Shown here: positions 20,988 to 30,547 of the stretch, piece after piece
Numbering within the stretch: position 1 is the stretch's first letter
How the letters are laid out: the number at the start of each line of letters is the position of its first letter
Assembly (NCBI RefSeq): GCF_033118175.1
Contig: NC_083688.1
Coordinates: 331,501 to 395,500, forward strand
Source: Dama dama
Lineage: Eukaryota; Chordata; Mammalia; Artiodactyla; Cervidae
Direction of reading: 5' to 3'
Length of the DNA: 64,000 nt
Notes under the pieces: model-generated
The model's database searches: none
Seen by the model: only the letters and a program-made list of their open reading frames with translations
What the model was told of the DNA's origin: nothing
Made by a program: the position numbers and the translations under genes

Positions 20988-21165
20988 CACGAGATCCCAC
21001 CCATGACAAGGTCATGAGGGAGAAAACCTGACAGGCAAGGCAGATCAGGTTTTCAGGGGTTTCGAAAAGGCCAGCTCACGAGATCCCACCCATGACAAGG
21101 TCACGAGGAGAAAGCCTGACAGGCAAGGCAGATCAGGTTTTCAGGGATTTCGAAAAGCTGCCGCC
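20988..21165. repeat. 89-bp tandem duplication inside the LTR
   Basis: CACGAGATCCCACCCATGAC starts at 20988 and again at 21077; both copies continue to GATCAGGTTTTCAGGG and TTTCGAAAAG with few differences. Confidence 0.9.
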
Positions 21166-22120
21166 AGCGCTCACCTTAAAGATGATATCTGTCTTTCTGA
21201 TGCCTGCCTCAATAGACTACTCCCTAATTTCTGTGACACAGGCAGAAGGCCTTCCCCGATCTCTTCCCAAATAAGAATCAATTTAGAACTTTAATCAATA
21301 AGTTTCCCAGGTGGTGGTATTTTATGAGATTATCCAGGGTGAAAGGAGTGTTTTAATTTAAACTCCTTTGCTGGTAGTTTGTTAGCCAAATGCATTTATG
21401 CCCTTGGTACTAATATGCATGATTGCTTATAATATCCTAATCATAAAATAGCATAAAGAACCTGATTATATAAAAGCCCTAATAGACATAGAGCATTTTT
21501 GAGGGGTAAAGGAGTCCTATTAGAAAACATAAGAAAAATTATTCTAAAGGTGGTTATTGGGTTGACATTTGCTTGCTGTGTTTTTGCTTTTAATGTGCTA
21601 AGGTTGTGTTATAGAAACCATTGTTAATATAATTAAAGATCTAGAGAAATAAGAGCTTAGCCCTAGTGTGGTAACAATGAGATGGTTGTTACTTGTCAGC
21701 TAGGAGTGCTAGGCAGAGGCTGCCTCACCAAAGTAGCAGAGTCAGTCTGGGGTCAACTTCTTAGATAAATGCAACTGACAACTTCTGCAGAAGGATTAAT
21801 TTTTGTATTAACAAGAATATACTTCTACTCTGTACTGTTGCCCTATGAGACTGCTACCTTTCAGTTAAGGTCACCATAGAAACAGAAAATAGGTTTATAT
21901 TCACCTGACTTGCATAAAATGTTAATAGGCCCCAAGGCCAGAAGATAATGTACAAGACCCTCATAAACAAGTATGCAGAAAACACCCTGGTTTCGTGAAG
22001 AACAAGCTGATGTAATGTTAAACTATCTTCCCCTTAGAAATGTACTTATTTAGGGTATAAAAGCTACAGTAAAAAATAAAGCATTGCCAGACTCTGCCAG
22101 ACCCTGCAAACACCCCCGAC

Positions 22121-22127
<7 letters not shown>

Positions 22128-22153
<26 letters not shown>

Positions 22154-22154
22154 A
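22128..22154. repeat. (CT)n microsatellite
   Basis: About 13 CT units lie in the U5-like end of the LTR. Confidence 0.9.
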
Positions 22155-22491
22155 GCCCGCGCCTCCCCCCCCCCGCCCCCCACAGACTTGGCCCTATCAA
22201 GGCTGGTCTCACGTGTCTTCTCTCTCGCGCGCACAGACGCCGTTCATCCTGAGGGTATCCCCTGGATCCTGCCGAGGCTGGACCCCGGCAGGCCCTCAGA
22301 CAGCTGCCCTGAAGGGCTGTGTGCCCGCCTCCCTGCGCTGAGCTCCCTGCCCCGAGCTCCTGAGGAAAGGGCCTTCCCAGGCCTCCACCCTCCCTGACAG
22401 GCCCCAGGCCCGTCCGGGGGGTAGATCCGCATTTCTGCCCCAGCCCAGGGCCTGGGTCCTGCTCCGGGTCGCCCGCGGTCGGGGTGCCCGC

Positions 22492-22756
22492 TCAGGAGCC
22501 AGCCGCCTCTGGGGCGGGGCGCCCCCCTGGGGCAGGGAGCAGGCCAGCCGCCGCCTGGTCCTGCTGCCACAGCTGGTCTGCCAGGCTGTTGAGCACATAG
22601 GCAACGTCGGCCAGCCCGGCCCGGCCGTCTAGCGTGCGTCCGTCCGCCAGCCGCCGCCCCGGCACGCTCTTCACCCGCAGCAGGGGCAGCGGCCAGGCCT
22701 GCCGGAAGGCCGCGAGGTCCCGTTCGGGCACGTCAGTGTGCATGTACTGGTCGAAT
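22492..22756 (-). CDS. CPLANE2: CPLANE2 exon 5 (last coding)
   Basis: Acceptor GCCTCCAG, then a codon completing Lys in SKFDQYMHTDVPERDL. It contains SVPGRRLADGRTLDGRAGL and ends in APEAAGS plus TGA at 22494-22492. No canonical sense AATAAA occurs between the stop and the LTR at 22245. Confidence 0.96.
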
Positions 22757-25700
22757 CTGGAGGCGGGTCAAGGAGCCTGCGTGCCTCTGCCTCCCAGTCA
22801 AAGCCAGCCTCCTCCCCGTCCCTAGTCCCCCGCACCCCGGTCTGCGGGAGGCCCTGCTGCAGCCTCCAGGGAGCCCGTGGGGCCAGACCCCACTGCGCAG
22901 CACAGGCAGGCTGCCGGACCCCCGCTCCGCGCCTCGCCAAACGTGGCCTCTTAACAGTCCCGGGCCCCCGGAGGATACTTGGAGCCGATGACCATCCTGA
23001 CCACGCCAGGGGCCTCGCCGGCTACTTGGGCCAGCTGTCCAGGGAGGTCTTCAAAGGAGGCCCGGTCAGTGAAGGAGAAGAGGAAGAGGAACGCGTCTGC
23101 GTTCTCCTTGCAAGCCTGGGGAGGGGGAGGCCAACAAGAGTCTGCTGCGAGCTCGTCACCTTGGGACCAGAAGCTGTAGGCCGAGAAGTCTTCCCACCGC
23201 CCGTCCGTTCACAGCCCGGGAGACAGGCCCGGAGCGGCAGTGGCTGGTCCCGGGGCTCGGCTCAGAGCCCTCCTGCCTGGGCCAGCGTCCTCGGGCCCTC
23301 CCGCCGGCCCCTGGCGCCTGCAGACCGCGCAGGCCCGGCTCAGACAACCCGCCCCCCAGACCCCCAGGCCCACCAGCCTGCTCACCGGCAGCATGTGTTC
23401 AAACTTTTTGAGTGCAGACTCCCCGCAGTCCCAGAACTCGAAGCGGAACATGACGACGCGGTTGCTGGCCTGCAGCTTGGCCGGCCAAAACACCACGGTA
23501 GTCTGGATGCCTGGGGGGCCGGGTCAGTCACGCGGTGGAGGGGAGGAGAGGGCCAGGAAGGAAATCCTCAGTTTGATGGGGAAGGCACAGTCCCCGATGG
23601 GAGAATTCCTGCCCCAGGAGCCTCCAGCCTACCAGGGAGATGCAGCCCTAGCTATAACCGGGACAAAGCACCGCATGGGCCAAAAAGTTCATTTGGGGGC
23701 TTCCCAGGTAGCTCAGCTGGTAAAAAAAATCCGCCTGCTATGCAGGAGACCCTGGTTCGATTCCTGGGTTGGGAAGATCCCCTGGAGAAGGGATAGGCTA
23801 CCCACTCCTGTATTCTTGGGCTTCCCTGCTGGCTCAGCTGGTAAAGAATCTGCCTGTAATGCGGGAGACCTGGGTTCGATCCCTAGGTTGGGAAGATCCC
23901 CTGAAGAAGGGAACGGCTACCCACTCCAGTATTCTGGCCTGGAGAATTCCATGGACTGTATAGTCCTGTATCGTCCATGGGGTCCCAAACAGTTGGTAAG
24001 ATGGGTTCCTTACCACTAGCACCAGCTGAGAAGCCCTCCCTCTTATGTACAGGGAGAGTTAGAGGTCCCGGAATACTGTCACATGTTGCAACATGATGGT
24101 AAATCAGCTTCCGGTGGAAGGAAATGAGAAAGGAAGAGAAGTGTTTTCTAAGCACCTGCCTTGTGCCAGCTCAAGGTTAGGTTACCACCGCTGCCTCTAG
24201 TACTGTCCTGTGCTGTGCTTAGTCGCTGTCATATCCGACTCTTTGTGACCCACGGACTGTAGCCCTGGAGAATCCCTCCAGGCAAGAATACTGGAGTGTG
24301 GAGAAGGAAATGGCAACCCACTCCAGTATCCTCGCTTGGGAAATCCCGTGAGGAGTTTGGTGTGCTATGGTCCATGGAGTCACAGAAGGGTTGGACACAG
24401 CTTAGCGACTCAACAGTAACAAATGGCAGTTCTAGGCAACGTATGAGAACAAAAACTTGTAAGAAATTGGGGGTTGGGGCTGAAACCAAAATCCTATTGT
24501 TTACAGATGTGAATGTCTATTTAGAAAAACCAAAATAAACTGCAAGCAAATATTTAAACTTAAAAAAAAGGAATACTGGAGTGGGTTGCCATGCCCTCCT
24601 CCAGGGTATCTTCCCACCCCTGGGATCAAACCCAGTCTCCAGCATTGCAGGCAGATTCTTTACCATCTGAGCCACGGGGGAAGCCCACTCTACTACTGAC
24701 CCCACTATAGTCCCAAGGGGTTGGTACTATTATCCCTGTTGGACAGAGGCACTCTTGTAGGCTCAGAGAGGTGCAGTGACTTTCCGGGGTTTCAGAGTAA
24801 CAGGTGGGGCTGGTTACAGATTACAGCTCATGTGGTCCAGGGCGAGTCTTTTCTCCACCCCAGGGAAGGCCTCCTCGGAGGGACTCACCAGTGGTCTCGT
24901 GGTGCACCACGGGCACCTCCAGGCCAGCCAGCTTGGCCACCAGCGCTGTCTTGCCCACGCCACTCTTCCCAGACACGAAGATCTTGTAGCTGGCAGTGTC
25001 GATGGCCACAGGAGGGGGAAGCACTGGTCGCTCAAGCAGCCCTGAGGGAAAGTGGGAGCCAGGTGGGGTCGGGGGCCAACGTGGGGCTTTTTTGGTGCCA
25101 GCCCTTCTCTATACAGTACCCATGACAGAGGCTTGCCATACAAGCAGCATCCTCGGAGGAGAAGCTCTCCTGGAACCCCAGTGCTCCCGGAACCAGGCCA
25201 GTGCCTACGCCAAATAACACCTTTTTCTTTTAAAAAAAAAAAGTTCCATGCATGAGGTGCTTTTTGTTATTTTTTGCTGCACCACAAGACTTGTGGGATC
25301 TTAATTCCCCTGCTGCTGCTAATTTCCTACCAGGGGTTAAAGCCGGGTCCCCACAGTGAAAGAACTGAGTCCTAACCACTGGACCATCAGGGAATTACCT
25401 GAGATGGTTTTTATTAATACTATTATCACATATCCCAGGTTTTTCACAGGTGAATGCAAGGTTTTTTCTAATTCTTTCCTCAATGGAGAAACAGCAGCAA
25501 AAGTATTCTTAAGTATTATAAATAAGCTCCTTAGAATCAATACTGTCAGATCTTTATGAATGTTTTAAATTAGTTAATTTAATGAATTCAGTGTTTCTTT
25601 CTTTTTGCCAAGCCATGTAATTTGCAGGACCTTAGTTCCCTCGCCAGGGATTGAACCTGGGCCCACAGCAGCAGCAGTGAAAGCACTGAGGTCTAACCAC

Positions 25701-26534
25701 TGGACCGCCCTGAGTGCTTTTAATTTAAAACTTGCAACAAAAAGAAGTATAAACTATGATCCATCATAGCGTAGGACCTGGAAGTCTTAAAGCGTGGGCT
25801 GCCCTCTCACTCTCCGGTCTCAAGCATTCTGGCGCTTTGTGTCTCCTGGCCAAAGCTGGACTCAGGGTTAGGGTTAGTGCAGTCCATGCCAGGCCCCTCT
25901 GCGGGCCTGTCAGCTGGATGAATTAGCTTCCTCCTGGGGGACAGGGGTGTCTTATCCTGGAGACAGCAGGATATGGAAGAGGCTTGTGTCTTCTCACTAG
26001 GGGAGCTGGGACAATTCTGCAACGTGGTACTGAGAAGGTTAAATTGGCGTCCAGGGTACAAAGTGCCCAGCAGAGGGCCTGGCGCCGGCTGAGGGCTCAG
26101 TCAACAGCCTCTCTGGTGACAGGGGTTCCTGGCAGTGTTTTGTCTGTTTCCATGTTCCTGGCTCTGATGATGGAATTAGCTCTAAGGAGATTTGGGGGTG
26201 GGGGTCCCACGATGGGGCTTCTAAGGTTCCCAAGGATGGGGAGAGGGTGGAGCCAGGCCTCAGTGCCCTGTCTCTGCCCCCCGCCCCTCCCCCAGGTAAC
26301 CCCCCTCCCAGGGACAGGCAGGGGAGGGTCCCCCTCGACCCCTCCACTCCCCCGCCCTCTCCCCCAGGTGACCCCCCACCCCCAGGGACAGGCAGGGGAC
26401 CGGCAGCAGAGGGGGCGCTCACCAAACACCCGCCGACGGCTCTTGCGCAGGACACAGGCCAGGTACTCCTTGCCCTGGGCGCTCTCGTGCCAGTCTGGGA
26501 CAATTACCGAGCCCGGGGCGGCCGGCCTGGCCAT
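22492..26534 (-). CDS. CPLANE2: CPLANE2 (RSG1), REM2/Rab-like small GTPase of ciliogenesis; complete coding region
   Basis: CPLANE2 is a small GTPase-like protein that works with the CPLANE complex (INTU, FUZ, WDPCP) in recruitment of intraflagellar-transport proteins, basal-body maturation and planar polarity. Five exons (26534-26423, 25041-24889, 23510-23386, 23115-22979, 22756-22492) have GT-AG borders and matching phases: 112+153+125+137+265 = 792 nt, or 263 residues plus TGA, close to the human length I recall. The start MARPAAPGSVIVPDWHESAQ has G at -3 and +4. The P-loop is SGKSGVGKT in exon 2. The switch II region reads FEFWDCGESALKKF, so the usual DxxGQ is altered and the catalytic Gln is missing. 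The G4 motif is SKFD rather than NKxD. No lipidation Cys box is seen at the C-terminus. Identity is very secure; the atypical motifs appear to be family features. Confidence 0.97.
22979..23115 (-). CDS. CPLANE2: CPLANE2 exon 4
   Basis: Acceptor CTCCCCAG. It encodes ACKENADAFLFLFSFTDRAS, FEDLPGQLAQVAGEAPGVV and RMVIGS. Donor CCAA|GTATCC, phase 2. Confidence 0.96.
23386..23510 (-). CDS. CPLANE2: CPLANE2 exon 3
   Basis: Acceptor GCCCCCCAG. It encodes IQTTVVFWPAKLQASNRVVM, then FRFEFWDCGESALKKFEHML. The donor is CTGCCG|GTGAGC at a codon boundary. It carries the atypical switch II (DCGE). Confidence 0.96.
23698..23992 (+). mobile_element. Bov-tA SINE dimer in a CPLANE2 intron
   Basis: Two heads (TCCCAGGTAGCTCAGCTGG at 23702 and CCCTGCTGGCTCAGCTGGTA at about 23824) share one truncated tail ending GTCCATGGGGTCCCAAACAG. 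Confidence 0.88.
24208..24425. mobile_element. Head-to-head (inverted) BovA/Bov-tA pair
   Basis: 24212-24298 is minus-oriented (TAGTCGCTGTCATATCCGAC... CAAGAATACTGGAGTG) and 24299-24420 is plus-oriented (AATGGCAACCCACTCCAGTA ... GACACAGCTTAGCGACT). Together they form an imperfect inverted repeat with a short loop. Confidence 0.8.
24570..24688 (-). mobile_element. Bov-tA SINE, 5' half
   Basis: GAATACTGGAGTGGGTTGCC, GATCAAACCCAGTCTCCAGC and TTACCATCTGAGCCACGGGG. It is preceded by an A-run. Confidence 0.85.
24889..25041 (-). CDS. CPLANE2: CPLANE2 exon 2 (P-loop exon)
   Basis: Acceptor CCCTCAG. It encodes LLERPVLPPPVAIDTASYKI, FVSGKSGVGKTALVAKLAGL and EVPVVHHETT. Donor CACTG|GTGAGT. GKSGVGKT is the Walker A/G1 motif. 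Confidence 0.97.
25240..25397 (-). mobile_element. CHR-type SINE
   Basis: TTTTTTGCTGCACCACAAGA, TGTGGGATCTTAATTCCCCT and CCACTGGACCATCAGGGAAT. Confidence 0.75.
25592..25712 (-). mobile_element. CHR-type SINE
   Basis: GCAGGACCTTAGTTCCCTCG, GGGATTGAACCTGGGCCCAC and CTAACCACTGGACCGCCCT. Confidence 0.75.
26275..26405. repeat. ~70-bp direct duplication in CPLANE2 intron 1, close to the exon 1 donor
   Basis: CTCCCCCAGGT followed by a C-rich run and CAGGGACAGGCAGGGGA occurs at about 26287-26328 and about 26362-26400, the second copy ending some 20 bp below the exon 1 donor. Confidence 0.75.
26423..26534 (-). CDS. CPLANE2: CPLANE2 exon 1 (start codon)
   Basis: The ATG at 26534-26532 lies in CCAGCCATGG (good Kozak context). 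The exon encodes MARPAAPGSVIVPDWHESAQ and GKEYLACVLRKSRRRVF. Donor GTTTG|GTGAGC, phase 1. Confidence 0.96.
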
Positions 26535-26966
26535 GGCTGGGCGCCCTGACGTGGAGGGAAGGCGGAAAGCAGGGCACGGGAGATGGAGAGGGAAGCTGGG
26601 TCAGTGGCCTTCACCTGCCCCCGGGCCCCTCTCTGGAGGCCCCCGCCCCCGGAGGACGGGGCGATGGTGGAGCCCCAGCTTCTTACTGTTCCGATTGAGG
26701 CTTCTGGCCTCCAAGCCCCCTTGCAACACCCCGGCTCCCTCTCATCGCGCAGATCGCGCTAGACGGTCACCCCATCACCGCTCCAGGAAGTGTTTGCACG
26801 GTCCCCCGAGCCGCTTGTCACCTCCGGGGAGGTCACACGGCCTTGCTTCTCCTCCGCTTCCTCGATCTCAAGCCCCAGCGCTGACATCGGCGGCCCACGC
26901 GGACAGGGGAACTCTGTGGAGCCCTGCTTTGAAGGCCCGCCCAGCCGCCCAGGGCCGGCGCTCAAG

Positions 26967-26976
26967 GCGCATGCGC
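26967..26976. promoter_or_regulatory. NRF1-type site
   Basis: GCGCATGCGC is a perfect NRF1 core palindrome, about 430 bp upstream of the CPLANE2 ATG. Confidence 0.7.
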
Positions 26977-26983
26977 GGAGGCT

Positions 26984-26997
26984 GTCGTCATGGAGAC
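26984..26997. promoter_or_regulatory. RFX X-box-like site
   Basis: GTCGTCATGGAGAC keeps the imperfect palindromic form of the ciliary X-box (GTTGCCATGGCAAC), matching 10 of 14 positions including both ends and the central CATGG. It sits 7 bp from the NRF1-type site. Confidence 0.55.
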
Positions 26998-27727
26998 GCG
27001 GGGCGGGGCGGACCGCGGGGTGGGGCAGGTCTGTCCGCCTGTGCGGCCGCGTGGGCTACGGGGCCGGGCCTGGCCTTCTCCATTGCTCTGTTCCAGCCCC
27101 AGTCTTCCTTCCGAAATTTGAACAAATCTCCCTTCTGCCTCTTTGCTCCCCAGTTTCCTCTTCTATAAAGTGGAGGTAAAATGCTGTTACCTCCCAGGAT
27201 TCTTTACGACAGTCACAAGTCACAAGTGTTCAGGACGTTTAGTTATTATTGTTGTAACAACATCATTATTCTTGATCTTGCTTGGCAGGAACTCGACGTC
27301 AGTTGAACACCTGTAGCTTCACTGATGAGGAAACAACTGCTGAGAGTGGTCAAGGGACTTGCTCAAGGCCTTAAAAATGAGTCTGAGGCTTTCCAGTCAC
27401 TCATTTCTTGATTGATTGATGGATGGATGTCACTTATTCAACAAATAATTACCGGGTGCCTATTTTATGCCCGGTTTGTTCTAGCTGCTGGGAATGCAAT
27501 GGCCATGAGAAGTCCTTGCCCTCCTGGAGCTGACATTCCGTTCCATTCAAGAGCCGTGAGCCCCTCCCCAGTGTCCCCACACTGGGCACCAGGGTGCTCC
27601 GTAAATGCCCCTTAGCTGGATAGTATGCAAAATAGCTCATTACTGAAAAGCTGTCTACTACACTTTCTACCAGTACCTGCTTGCCATGCCTTCAAGTAGG
27701 CAAATCACTGTTTTAAATTCTATGAAT

Positions 27728-27926
27728 TAGGCTTCCCAGGTGGCTCAGCAGTAAAGAATCCACCTGCGTGCAAAGCAGGAGAATCAGTTTCAATCCCTGG
27801 TCAGAAAGATCCCTGGAGAAGGAAATGGCAACCCACTCCAGTGTTCTTGCCTGGAAAATCCCGTGGACAGAGGCGCCTGGTGGGCCACATTCCTTGGGGT
27901 CACAAAGAGCACACACGCTATGATTA
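27728..27926 (+). mobile_element. Bov-tA SINE
   Basis: GGCTTCCCAGGTGGCTCAGC, GGAGAAGGAAATGGCAACCC and AAATCCCGTGGACAGAGGCG. Confidence 0.88.
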
Positions 27927-27929
27927 ACC

Positions 27930-28145
27930 TTCATTGAAGGCCAACTAAGTGCCAGATGGTGGGGGCTTTAGAGGTTAGTTATTATTTCTATAAACAAACT
28001 TGTGTAGGAAATACTATTACCATCCTTTTATTTTACAGATGAGGAAACTCAGAGGCAATGGGATTATCTGAAGTCACACCACATAGGTGGTCAGTGGGCA
28101 AACTAGACTCAGAATCCAGGGTGCCTGGACTCTGAAGGACGTCTC
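27930..28145 (+). repeat. MIR SINE
   Basis: GGCCAACTAAGTGCCAGATG, TTTTACAGATGAGGAAACTC and GAAGTCACACCACATAGG. Confidence 0.7.
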
Positions 28146-28167
28146 TGGTCTGCCGCACTGGGTCTTG

Positions 28168-28330
28168 TGTGTGTGTGTGTGTTTTTTTTTTAATTAGTTA
28201 CTTATTTATTTGACTGCACCAGTTCTTCGTTGAAGCATGTGGGATCTAGTTCCCTGACCAGGGATCAAACCCAGGGCCCCTGCATTGGGAGCACAGAGTC
28301 TTAGCCACTGGACCACCAGGGAAGTCCCTG
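28168..28330 (-). mobile_element. (GT)n tract and CHR-type SINE
   Basis: A (GT)n and T-run tail at 28168-28192 precedes GACTGCACCAGTTCTTCGTT, GCATGTGGGATCTAGTTCCC and CCACTGGACCACCAGGGAAG. Confidence 0.8.
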
Positions 28331-28899
28331 GGTCTTGTGTTTTTAAAACTTTGACGCCAGTCCCTAGGAGGGACATTCCTAGCAAAGCTGAACGCAGCCA
28401 GAGGGCCATGAGCCCGCAAATCATTGAGGACGGTTCTCAGGCCCCAGGGGGGAGTGGAGTCAGGATGTGTAAGCCGAGGCACTGGCCTTCAACTTGCTTT
28501 CAGCGCAGCAGAAATACAGGCTTGTAACCACCCCTGCAGGGCCCTGCAGCTGGAAACCGCTGCCTGTGCTCCCAGGTCACTCAGTTCCCCATCCCACAGG
28601 TCCTAGTGCATCTGTGTGGTCCTCACCGTGGACCAGGGGAGCCTCAGTCACGAGACTCAGACCTGATGTGTGTTTAGGTTTCTGGACTTCACAGCCAGCC
28701 CTGCCCCAGCGTGGCTTGTGGAGGCATAGGGAGAGTGGGAAACAACTTAGCCGTGTGTGCTTGCTAGGTAGCCTGGAGGCCAGGTAAGATGTGCAGCCCT
28801 CCTGGGCTCAGACAGGGAGGCTGGAGGTCAGAGGCGCTCATGGCCAGAGGGTTGGGGGGATCAGTCTTCACGGCCTCAGGAGCTCTCATGAGTGGAGAG

Positions 28900-29025
28900 G
28901 GCACTGCAGTGAGCTGAATCGGGAGCCTGTTCAAAATGCAGATTCTCGAGCCCTGCCCCCCAGGGAGTCTACGTCGGGGGGGTCGTGTGCGTCTGTGAGC
29001 CCGCACGTTTAACAAGAGCGCTGGG
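28900..29025 (+). repeat. MER5-like hAT fragment
   Basis: GGAGCCTGTTCAAAATGCAG, CCCCCAGGGAGTCTACGTC and GAGCCCGCACGTTTAACAAG resemble the MER5A core. Confidence 0.5.
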
Positions 29026-29059
29026 TGGTTAGAAGCCGGACTCTGCTTCAGTCTGCTTG

Positions 29060-29415
29060 GGCGCCACAGAGTGGGTGGCATAAACAGTACAAACTCTCTC
29101 CACAGCTCTGGCAGCTCGCAGTCCAAAATCAAGGCGCCAGCAGGGGTGTCTGGTGAGGATGTTCCTCCTGGTTTGCAGGCAGCTGCCTCCCCTCCTTCCT
29201 CCCTGCGTCCTCTCGAGCCCTCTTTTCTGTTCACACACTCCCTTGCCATCTCCTCCTTTTTGTAAGGACACCAGTAATACGGATTAAGGCCCCACCCTTA
29301 TGACCCCATTTAACCTTAATTGCCTCCCCAAAGGCCCAATCTCCAAATAAGTCTCCTTGAGGAGTTAAGGCTTTGACCTACGGTGGGGGTGACACATTTC
29401 AGCCTGAAACAAGGC
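29060..29415 (-). mobile_element. MaLR-type LTR
   Basis: GTCCAAAATCAAGGCGCCAG, TTTGTAAGGACACCAGTAAT, CCCCACCCTTATGACCCCAT and CCTTGAGGAGTTAAGGCTTT appear in reversed LTR order. Confidence 0.75.
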
Positions 29416-30204
29416 CGAGGACCTTGCTCGGCTCAGGACAGGAACCAGTCACGGTTGGCGCCTGGCCTTTCAGAAGGATGCTGTGAGCACAGTCTAGGGA
29501 GTTCCTCTGACCCCTAAACTACGTGTCCCATAAGGGTCTCCTCTTTGAGTCACAGGTGAAACAGGGAGACACTACCTACTTAAAGGCCCTTCCAGTGTAG
29601 AACCTTCGGATTAATCCACTCGTTTCTTCATGGTTTGGACTTCTCCCCAGACTGAGCACCTCCTGGACAAGGCTCCACAAGGGCTCATGAGGAGAACTTG
29701 TCACGGAAGGGACGCGGCGGGCCCACGTGGGCAGACACAGACCGGAGGACCTGCAGGGAGGGGCAGCCTCTGCGCCACCGTGCTGGCCGCAGTCACTGCT
29801 TCCTTCGGGGCTTCCCTGCTCGCCCCGCCAGCACCCAAGTGATCTTTTTGCACATAGATCACCACTGTTGCCCCCACGACTGCAGTCTCCAGTAGTTTTC
29901 ACTGCGCTCAGAATAGGATCCAAACTCCGCGTCTTCAAGGCCTTCCGTGACTGAGCCCTGACCAACTCTTGCTTTCACCCCAGCCACCACCTTCCTCCCC
30001 GGCCTCCCGCACTCACCGACCCTGGCCTTTTTCCACTCCAACTGAGGGGCTCTGTGTCGCATTTCCCACCCCCGGCAACTCCCTCCACCACCCCAGGGCC
30101 TCAGGAGGCTGGCTCAGGGGAGCCCTTGCCTAGGTCCCGGGTGGACATCGCCTGCCAGTCCAGGGCTTGCCTGCACACCCCAGCTCACTCCCACATCATT
30201 CTTT

Positions 30205-30468
30205 CTTGATCCTGAAGTTTTATTTACTTGTTTATTTTTGGCGGTGCTGGGTCTCTGCTGCTGCACACGCTTTCCCTCGTTGCAGCGAGTGGGGGGCTAC
30301 TCTCCAGATGCGTTTATGAGGCTTCGCTTGTCTCAGAGCCCCGGCTCTAGCTGACGGGCTTCAGCACTTGTGGTGCGTGGGAGCGCCCCAGACCAGGGAT
30401 CAAACCTGTGTCCCCTGCGTTGGCAGGTGGATTCTTAACCACTGAACCAACAGGACAGTCCTGAGACT
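30205..30468 (-). mobile_element. CHR-2-like long SINE
   Basis: TTTATTTTTGGCGGTGCTGG, CCAGGGATCAAACCTGTGTC and TTCTTAACCACTGAACCAAC. Confidence 0.75.
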
Positions 30469-30547
30469 GAAATTTTTAAAATGTATTGTCTGTCTCCCTC
30501 ACCTTGGACGTAAGCTAGGATTGGGGGCCTTGCCATTTTGCTCTGTT

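Larger units (their letters stand above)
20973..22245 (+). mobile_element. Solo endogenous-retrovirus LTR (ruminant ERV, class II-like)
   Basis: The segment begins near TGCCGGGAGCCGGCACACGA. It has a TATA box (GGTATAAAAGC at about 22054) and a poly(A) signal AATAAAGC at about 22076, followed by a pyrimidine/CT-repeat-rich R-U5-like end. No gag, pol or env coding sequence adjoins, so it is a solo LTR. Ends are approximate because I could not fix the target duplication. An 89-bp internal tandem duplication lies near its start. It ends about 250 bp below the CPLANE2 stop codon. Confidence 0.65.
26560..27050 (-). promoter_or_regulatory. CPLANE2: CPLANE2 GC-rich promoter region
   Basis: A GC- and CpG-rich block lies just upstream of the CPLANE2 start. 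It carries an NRF1-type palindrome, an RFX-like X-box and GGGGCGGGGC boxes near 27000. There is no TATA box. Promoter position is inferred from location and motifs only. Confidence 0.65.

Noticed and set aside
22738..23796. 352-codon plus-strand open frame
   Set aside because: It is antisense to CPLANE2 exons and introns and is kept open by high GC content. There is no family match.
25984..27168. 394-codon plus-strand open frame over the CPLANE2 promoter and exon 1
   Set aside because: GC-rich Arg/Pro/Gly composition, antisense to the real exon, no recognisable domain.
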